Under the pieces are notes generated by a model. That model saw only the letters and a program-made list of their open reading frames with translations, made no database searches and had not been told where the DNA came from. A DNA stretch of 64,000 bases, taken from assembly GCA_947652115.1 (NCBI GenBank), contig OX393572.1, positions 8,381,466 to 8,445,465 on the forward strand. The letters are read 5' to 3'. Source of the DNA: Blastomussa wellsi (lineage: Eukaryota; Cnidaria; Anthozoa; Scleractinia; Plerogyridae). Positions within the stretch are counted from its first letter, which is position 1. Each line of letters starts with the position of its first letter. Shown piece by piece: positions 56,983 to 64,000 of the stretch. Position numbers and translations under genes: made by a program.

Positions 56983-57696
56983 AAATTGCAGTTTTTGTTA
57001 AGCTTGATAAGTTCAACTTTGCTTGATCATTCTTTTTGTTTTGCTTTTAGTTTCTTTTTTTTTGAAAGGGGGGGGGGTCATTTTAAAAAATTTCAGTTTA
57101 CGAGGGGGGACCAGGGAAAAAATATCCCATTTAGAGGGGGGGCCATCATATGCTACAAAGACTATATACAAAATCCCAACAGCCCCCCCCCCCCTCACCC
57201 CATAAAAAATGAACGGTCCCTTATTGCTGCTATTTGCTCCCCACACTATTTCGCAAAGCCAGTTCTCACAGATCAATTCGATGAAGCAGCTCTCGTAAGG
57301 TCTCACATGAATGACTCAATACCCAGTGTATGTGAAAACAATAGAACAAACAACAGGAACAATGCCCTAGCCCCTAAAACAATAGCAACTGTTGCTAGCT
57401 TGCAAGAGCTGTTATACTACCACTCTCATTGTGCCATCTTCTCTTTTGGATAGTTCAATCATACTTGTCTTCATATTCCAGTTCCTTCTCGCTTCGATAT
57501 TCCAGTGAGGCTTGACTTGCTCCAAGTGGATGAGGACCACGTCATTTGCAAATTTTTGGAATTCGATTGCCCAATTGGTTAAACTAACCACACTCTTCTA
57601 GTGTTTGACCTTCATACACACCGTGGTACACTGAATTTTGTTACAGGAATGGTTACAAACGTACAACTACAAAATCATCTCTCCAATCTTTGGTGC
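56983..57696. repeat. Direct repeat A, left of the inserted LINE copy (714 bp)
   Basis: Repeated at 58726-59339 with very few substitutions, small changes in G/C run lengths and a 100-bp deletion in the right copy (bases corresponding to about 57396-57495). It contains a DIRS-like RT fragment at its right end and several G runs (near 57065 and 57130). Confidence 0.9.
57470..57570 (+). pseudogene. Possible RT entry of the DIRS-like element
   Basis: One frame reads PVPSRFDIPVRLDLL and DHVICKFLEFDCPIG, resembling the short block before RT in DIRS elements. A shorter copy lies in the right direct repeat (about 59140-59220). The homology is judged by eye and is weak. Confidence 0.4.
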
Positions 57697-58725
57697 CCTA
57701 CTAGCGTCTCTGATCTTATGTCATTATTTTGAAGTGGCGGGCAATATGTATACTTGAAGATAAAACAGACTTCTGCATCTTTACCAAAACGTCCTTAGTT
57801 CTCCTACCCACTTACGACCTAACAATGCTGTTGAGTCCTTTGGAGTATCCTCCAAGCACATCGAGGATGATTTTTTGCTGGTCTGTGTGGTATCCCTTGA
57901 ACTGTTGTTTTACCTCCAGCCACAAAGGGGGATATTTTTATGTCTTGTCCTGGTCTTTTGCAGCTCTGTTGTCCACCCATGGGCAGCTCATTTCCAAGAT
58001 GGTGACCATCTTTCACTTATGGTCCACAATCCTAGCATCTATCCAATTGGCCCTCACTAGCACGTGATCTGTGTACAGCGGGACATCCCAAAAGGCTTGT
58101 GCATTTTCGCTCTCATAAACAGATTTTGGTTCGACCTGTGAGTACCAAGGTGGTACATTATCCATGAGCTCAAGATCCTGCAATATCTCAAAGAACAAGA
58201 TCTTAAGCGCGAAAATTATGCCTGTTGAAGATATTTGTTCTGCGCAAATGCAGAACATCCACCCAGGATATGTGCTACCGACTCTTGTGCTTTGCTGCAG
58301 AGTCTTCATTGCATGTCACTCTCTGTACCAGTCCTTGTCTTTTTACTGTAGTACAGCCGTGTCGGCAACATCTGCTCGTACAGTTCATAGATGCCGGCAA
58401 TCACATGTGTTGGACAGGACTTCCATTTACCAGTCAAAGCACCCGTTGCTCAGCTTGGAGTCACTCCATCTTGAGGCGATCAGCTTTCTTTGCCAACTCT
58501 GACTTCGCACCTCCTCCTTCAACTTTACTTGCTGAGCTTCCTTCAACTTCTCTTTGATCTTAGTACCTGAGATCTCATCTCCATCCTCAGTACAGCATGT
58601 GGGGCTAGGGTGCATCAAGTTTAGCATTACTCCAAGCTAGTTGTCCAAACTTCAGATCCCCCTTAACAATAGAACAGTGTCAAAGCTTTACTGAACGATC
58701 TTCAAACTGGAGCACCAACCCCATG
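57694..58725 (-). mobile_element. RLE-type LINE 3' fragment, copy 2
   Basis: Corresponds base for base to 52344-53375 with only about four substitutions noted (for example CACATGATC against CACGTGATC). It carries the CCHC remnant and RLE block but no RT active site, so it is more truncated than copy 1. It is bracketed by the 0.6-0.7-kb direct repeats. Junctions share TGC on the left and TG on the right with the flanking sequence. Confidence 0.92.
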
Positions 58726-59339
58726 AAATTGCAGTTTTTGTTAAGCTTGATAAGTTCAACTTTGCTTGATCATTCTTTTTGTTTTGCTTTTAGTTTCTTT
58801 TTTTTTGAAAGGGGGGGGGGGGTCATTTTAAAAAATTTCAGTTTACGAGGGGGGACCAGGGAAAAAATATCCCATTTAGAGGGGGGGCCATCATATGCTA
58901 CAAAGACTATATACAAAATCCCAACAGCCCCCCCCCCCCACCCCATAAAAAATGAACGGTCCCTTATTGCTGCTATTTGCTCCCCACACTATTTCGCAAA
59001 GCCAGTTCTCACAGATCAATTCGATGAAGCAGCTCTCGTAAGGTCTCACATGAATGACTCAATACCCAGTGCATGTGAAAACAATAGAACAAACAACAGG
59101 AACAATGCCCTAGCCCCTAAAACAATAGCAACTGTTGCGATATTCCAGTGAGGCTTGACTTGCTCCAAGTGGATGAGGACCACGTCATTTGCAAATTTTT
59201 GGAATTCGATTGCCCAATTGGTTAAACTAACCACACTCTTCTAGTGTTTGACCTTCATACACACCGTGGTACACTGAATTTTGTTACAGGAATGGTTACA
59301 AACGTACAACTACAAAATCATCTCTCCAATCTTTGGTGC
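58726..59339. repeat. Direct repeat A', right of the inserted LINE copy (614 bp)
   Basis: The second copy of 56983-57696, shortened by 100 bp at ACTGTTGC|GATATTCC. After TTTGGTGC at 59339 the sequence continues into the RNase H/recombinase part of the DIRS-like relic. Confidence 0.9.
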
Positions 59340-59490
59340 AGGTTAATATTTGTATCCAAGTACGTGCACAGATTCTTCATTTGTTACAGACCGCTAACTT
59401 CAATCAGCATTACATCAAATTTAAATTAAATTTTAAATTTTCGTAAAGAAATTCAATAGTGGGGCAGGTTTTGTGTGACATGGTGTTTCC

Positions 59491-60240
59491 ATGATTAACA
59501 GTGCTAACTGGTTCTCTCTGGGAGAGGCATTTACAGCTGATGCTTGTTTAACTGCTTCAGGCAGTATTATTTTCATGTGGAGTTTCCCAAATTTATCTCA
59601 CTCCAATGTCTTGACATTAATTCCTTTTAACCTTTGTTCTGCATATGGTGCAGTAACATTTAGTAATTTAAGGACACAATTCAAGGCATTTTTGTTGTTT
59701 TCTACTAATCTCTGGTTTACAGCTATTCCCATTACATTAGATAACATTAATTCTGGCTTTACGTCCAGTTTCTAAGTCACACCCTTAGTCATCCTGTATT
59801 TGTAATTATCTGTCTGATGTTCTTCTCCATCATCTGCTTGCGTATTCATGTGAGATTGCAGTATGTCAGACATACATCAATAGTCTGTTTGCAAGAACAG
59901 CTTACGAAAAATCATGGATGTTTCCTTTCCTTCTTCATAACTGATTTGTAAATTTTCTCACAGAAAGCAGAAAGCAATAACCATTCTCACCATATGGACC
60001 ACTTGTGGTCACATTATCTTGGAAGAATGCAATTATCTAGAGAACAAGAAACTAAGTTGCTTTTGACCTACCAGAAGCCTCACCATGCTGTTAAGTGCTA
60101 TTACTATTAGTTGATGGATTAAGTCTATGCTAAAACAAGCTGGAATAGACACCACTAAGTTTGGTGCCCACAGCACTCAAGCTGCCTCCTCTTCAGCAGC
60201 TACGAAAGTGGGGCTGCCCATTATGGACATTACTTAGCAC
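59491..60240 (+). pseudogene. DIRS-like RNase H and tyrosine recombinase relic
   Basis: The 59491-59775 frame reads FTADACLTASGS and later TLDNINSGFTSS, resembling the RNase H D…DN blocks of DIRS elements. Near 60110-60235 another frame gives WIKSMLKQAGIDTTKFGAHSTQAASSSAATK; this block usually reads HSTR in tyrosine recombinases of DIRS elements, so the catalytic Arg is Gln. Stops lie between (59780-60110). The recombinase would have inserted the circular cDNA. Dead copy. Confidence 0.6.
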
Positions 60241-60241
60241 A

Positions 60242-60261
60242 GGGGGGGGGGGGGGGGGGGG
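60242..60261. repeat. G20 homopolymer
   Basis: Twenty consecutive G bases, like those at 7907 and, as C, at 10331. Length is likely uncertain in any assembly. Confidence 0.9.
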
Positions 60262-61554
60262 TCCTCAGAATATCCTTTGATATTTGTAACACTCAAGTCT
60301 AAGTTCTATTCCACACCTCCTTTTAGTAAATTATCTTTTCTTTCACATTCTTTACTTGAAAATGGTGCCAAGATGACACTGAAACGTGTTCCATTTTTTC
60401 ACTTACAGTCAACTGTATCTACAATTCAACTTACCATAATAGCAGAATTTTGATAGAATTTTCCAAAGTTACCGAGTGCTCTGGATACATGCATCTGCAG
60501 AGAACAGACCACATTAAAGTTACTGTTACAGAATAAACTATTATCCACAGCATCAAATGACATAAAAAGAGTTTATTTAAACCAGTAATCTGTAATATAT
60601 TTTACAGTACTGGTGCCAATTCCCCCAGGGTTACTCCACTAAATTTAGAATAGGTATGTGCTGCCAAGGTTCTCAAGCCCTGATGCTATTTAATAAAACC
60701 GAATCTGATCCAAAGCCCAAAAAATGGCAAAAACAAAAAACTTTATTTTGTATCTGTTATTGCTAATAATCTAACACATATTTCAGTTTTTAAACAGGCC
60801 ATTTCTTTTTCATTAAGCTTGCCATTTTTAATGATACAATTTAGGTACATGAACCCTATCTAAGGAACATACCAGGAACACAATGCCAAAAGGGGGCAAA
60901 AAACAAGGATACCCTATTGATTTTAAGGACTGAAGCCGCAAAGAACCATCCCCTATATCGTGGGACATACCTATGGTGTAGCATGGAAATTTTGCGGGTG
61001 TTCATTCTTGTAGAATGTACCTGATTCGCAAAAATAAAATCCCACAAAAACTAACTCACACAGAATAAAACAATACAAAAATTTACTCCTATTAGTCCAA
61101 TAAAGAACTCTGATGGCTTTTTAGATGAACCAGATGTATGATGTTCTGATGTATGGCTTCAATTACTGCTGTATTGTATGATAGATGATGTACCCAAGCA
61201 TGATTTGTGTTATGACAGATGCTGTTTGTTGTTTTAAAATCTGACCACACAATCAAAGTTTTTTTCTCATTCATCCAGAAATGATGCAATTAATTTTGTC
61301 AAAAATGCCCTTTACATCTAGCATGCTTAATTTCCACGGGCCAAACTTGCCATTTACACATGACAAGCATAGACATAGAAAACATAGACATTATTTCTAG
61401 CTATTTTTCAACTTGAGGTAAAATATTTCTGTTTGTTTAAAAAAATACACATATTGCGACTCGATTTACATGCCAAAATAATTTTAACTGATTTCTGAGG
61501 GTTATAACTCGCAGGGTATACAAATTCCCTGTGAATTCTCTTTATATCGCAAAA
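60262..61554. other. No gene seen
   Basis: AT-rich with only short open frames. No recognisable domain or repeat. Confidence 0.35.
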
Positions 61555-61870
61555 TTTATGTTTTCCTATCACTATCGTTTGTTGCCTTCCCCTTTTCTAA
61601 ATTTATTTCTGTCAAATAGTCAAATTCATAATTATGATACCAGAGCCTCAGCTCAACTTCGGCCTCACGCTTGTTGAACAAATATCAAGCAATTCACCAT
61701 ACTTTACCAAGGGCCAAAAATATGGAATGCTTTACCATATTCGGTTACCGTCTCACCCAGTTTCCCAAATAGTTGCTACTTTCTTGCAGTTCCAAAACAC
61801 ATTAATCAAGTTTTCAGGTGAAGCACTTTTGACAAAAATGAATTTCCTCTACAAACTCTATTAGCATTGT
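61555..61870 (+). pseudogene. CR1-like LINE C-terminus
   Basis: One frame reads FMFSYHYRLLPSPF, then QIHNYDTRASAQLRPHAC, a stop, and TNIKQFTILYQGPKIWNALP with SFPNSCYF. H-N-Y-x-T-R and GPKIWN are the closing blocks of CR1-type RT proteins. Only the last 90 or so codons remain. Confidence 0.75.
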
Positions 61871-62151
61871 TGCTTTTATAGCAAAAACTTCATGGAAAGT
61901 CTCGGGTATGTCTGTGTCGGTACGTCCTATGCTGAGGAAGTATAGTTGTTATAAAGGTGCCAGAGGGCAGATAAGCCAAGATTCTTCAAAGGTTCTACAA
62001 ATTTACTGAATGTGCTAAGAAAATCTACATAAGGGAGGAAATTATGTGACTAGACAGGTGACATCTTTGTCAGATAACATGGAGTTACATTGTTTACGAA
62101 AGGGAAACATGTGGTGGTTAACACGGCATGAAAATGGTTTTTGGTTCAATC

Positions 62152-62400
62152 CGTGGAGTTGTAAAATGGAAAGTTGTTAAGCTAAGCAACAGCAGCTGCG
62201 ACAAATGGACATGGAAAGACTAGAAGGACTTAGCCTTTTTGTGCTATAACATGGCAAACGAGGATAAGCTTACCTTCCTGGAGTTGTAAAATGGAAAATT
62301 ATTAAGCTAAGGAACACTAGCTTCGACAACAGACATTGAAATCCTGAAAGCTGTGATGCTTACTTCAAAATCTTTAAAACTTTGATGCTTAAAAGCGACA
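62152..62400. repeat. Two direct copies of an about 125-bp unit
   Basis: TGGAGTTGTAAAATGGAAA starts at 62154 and again at 62279, each followed by TTAAGCTAAG(C/G)AACA. Similarity fades along the unit. Confidence 0.55.
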
Positions 62401-62558
62401 ATGTCACAACCCAGGACAAAGGAAGGAAGAAACAAATGTAACAGAGAATGAATGCTGTATGATCTGTAAGGTAGCCTCCTTGTTGTGTTGTATTTTTAAT
62501 TTTCTTTTATAAAAACTATGCTTGTAAATTTTGCAAATTTTCAGCTCGGTAAATTCAA

Positions 62559-62832
62559 TGTGAAAGATTAGTTAATCAACATGACATGAGCGTGGTATCG
62601 TGCCATCACTCTCATTTCCACAACTCATGATGATAGCGACAATGCTGATCCTAGCAGTATGCGGGACGGGTGTCTCATAAGAACTCAGTAAAAATGACCT
62701 ACCTCTCCATGAGTTCTCGTACCTCAGAGCGCACGCCCGGTGTTCAGGGGGTCATGGGTTCGATTCCTGTCGGGGACTCAGAGTTTTTCTTTGTCCCACG
62801 CTCGTGTCATGTTGATTAACTAATCTTTCACA
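62559..62832 (+). mobile_element. tRNA-like element with 37-bp terminal inverted repeats (SINE copy 3)
   Basis: The left end (62559-62595, starting TGTGAAAGATTAGTTAATCA) and the right end (62796-62832) are inverted copies with one mismatch. Inside lie a tRNA-like module (about 62709-62780; the A box is damaged, the B box GGGTTCGATTCC is good) and the tail ACTCAGAGTTTTTCTTTGTC shared with the copies at 37912 and 38436. The block CTGATCCTAGCAGTATGCGG upstream also matches the 38436 copy. Confidence 0.75.
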
Positions 62833-63229
62833 AATGTTAACTTGTATCTATACCCTTAATGATTATTTTCTTCAATTTATTGCGATTTATTTCCTTCTTC
62901 AAATAGGCAGAACAAAAGATCTTATCACTTTGGCTATTATTATATCTTTATTTTGTCATTTTGCCATTTTGTGTTTTAAACATGCCCTTCAGCTCCTGCA
63001 CAGAAGTTTTATAATCAGTTGGTACCTGGATGTCTTTATGGCCCATGTGTGATGAAGTCAGTGAGCACATGGCTTGTAAACAATCCCGGAGTGACATCTG
63101 CAGCAAACAGGAACCAAAATAGATTCAAGTTAAGAATAACTGCATGTAAGATGGGATATTGGTTACAATAGGTATCCTGTCAGAGAAAGGTGGTAAGGTG
63201 CTGTTGTGGGACTTAAGGAGATAAGTGGG

Positions 63230-63600
63230 TCCCAAGGAGTACAAAAAAAGAGCACGTCTACCAAGTCTGTAACAACAACGGTTACAAAACATCGCCATCT
63301 CCATGTATAAAGTAAAAAATGGACTTTTGTCTACTTATATAACAGAAATATTTAACACTGCCCCTAAGCGATACTCGTAATCTGAGCTGATTTTAATATC
63401 CCACGTTTCCGCACAGTACATTATGGAAAACATTCTCTACGATATTTTGGACCTCACCTTTGGAACAAATTGGACCACTGCGATAGGGAGCAACCTAATG
63501 TTAACAGTTTTAAGAATAATATTAAGGACAAAAACCTTACACTTTTAATAGATAATTGTAATACAGGTAAATTATGCTGCTAAGGCGTTTTTAGTTCACA
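63230..63600 (+). pseudogene. LINE C-terminus (CR1-like)
   Basis: One frame reads LQNIAISMYKVKNGLLSTYI and EIFNTAPKRYS, and the next reads PRFRTVHYGKHSLRYFGPHL followed by NSFKNNIKD. RTxxYGxxSxRYxGPxLW is a standard closing block of CR1-type LINEs. There is one frame change near 63380. The palm and endonuclease are absent. Confidence 0.75.
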
Positions 63601-64000
63601 CTTGAGATATTTTATACTTTTTTTAATTTTCGTACAAAGTTTACATATTATTCTATTCGTTAAAATTGTAATTAAGTTTGCTGTTACGTAGCTAGATAAT
63701 TATATTTTAAACAATTTTAGTATCTATTTGTAATAATTCAATATTTTAAATAATTCTTATGTCAAATAGTTAAGATATATTTTTATATACTAATAGTGTC
63801 CGCAATTAGTTTGTATAAAGCTAAATACTCTGACACTTTAATAAAGTCTTCATCAGCATCATACAGCCCTGGCCTGTTAAGGAGAGGTTGTAAGGTAGGC
63901 ATTGGGGATGGGGGTTAGGGATGTAAGGAGAGGATGGGATCAACAGGGATGTGCAATACCAATAAGTAAACTTCTTAGCAAGCATTATCAAACATTTAGC
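63601..64000. other. AT-rich end of window, probably LINE 3' UTR at first
   Basis: No coding sequence. ACTTTAATAAAGTCTTCATC near 63835 may mark the end of the preceding LINE or another retroelement. Confidence 0.35.

Noticed and set aside
56926..57453. 175-codon open frame and its relative at 58723-59151
   Set aside because: The frames run through G and C homopolymer tracts and repeat DNA, giving Gly/Pro runs. Their apparent homology is due to the direct repeat, not to a gene family.

Overview
This is a gene-poor, repeat-rich piece of a eukaryotic nuclear genome. The AT-rich composition, the many palindromic short transposons, the decayed Ty3/gypsy, DIRS-like, Penelope-like and LINE-like relics, and a metazoan chondroitin N-acetylgalactosaminyltransferase suggest an anthozoan cnidarian, most likely a stony coral. 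That assignment is inference from remembered repeat families, not a search. I see no bacterial operons, CRISPR arrays or intact RNA genes.

Layout. The only convincing host protein gene is at 3948-5537 (+): a single-exon, full-length CSGALNACT-type Golgi glycosyltransferase with a polyadenylation signal at 5583. From 6.1 to 17 kb the window is mostly foldback elements and MITEs nested in each other, with Penelope-like (PLE) ends, a LINE C-terminus (13.0-13.7 kb, -) and a decayed LTR-element reverse transcriptase (14.4-15.5 kb, -). At 17.5-17.9 kb is a second LINE C-terminus (-). At 19284-21470 is an LTR retrotransposon with both LTRs and a 5-bp target duplication (TACAA), internally deleted. 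At 24.4-32.7 kb two Ty3/gypsy elements abut on the + strand. At 38617-45357 a third, nearly full-length Ty3/gypsy element lies on the - strand with about 195-bp LTRs.

From 46.1 to 47.7 kb are two inverted pairs of Pol III-derived sequences: tRNA-like modules, then 5S rRNA-like modules. At 48.06-50.35 kb is an L1/Tx1-like LINE (+). At 52.3-53.9 kb is the 3' part of a LINE with a restriction-like endonuclease (RLE, R2/NeSL-like, -). From 54.0 to 60.2 kb the remains of a DIRS-like tyrosine-recombinase retrotransposon (+) are broken by a second, nearly identical 1.03-kb copy of the RLE LINE 3' end, which is flanked by 0.6-0.7-kb direct repeats. Two more LINE C-termini (61.6 and 63.2 kb, +) and a tRNA-like element with 37-bp terminal inverted repeats (62.6 kb) finish the window.

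Apart from the glycosyltransferase there is no set of genes working together. The interest lies in how the mobile elements are built and nested. The strongest candidates for something unusual are the LINE copy with very long flanking direct repeats (56983-59339), the inverted 5S-derived pair (47289-47644), the two palindromic tRNA-like elements (46162-46687 and 62559-62832), and the doubly nested insertion at 6177-7347 with both target duplications readable.
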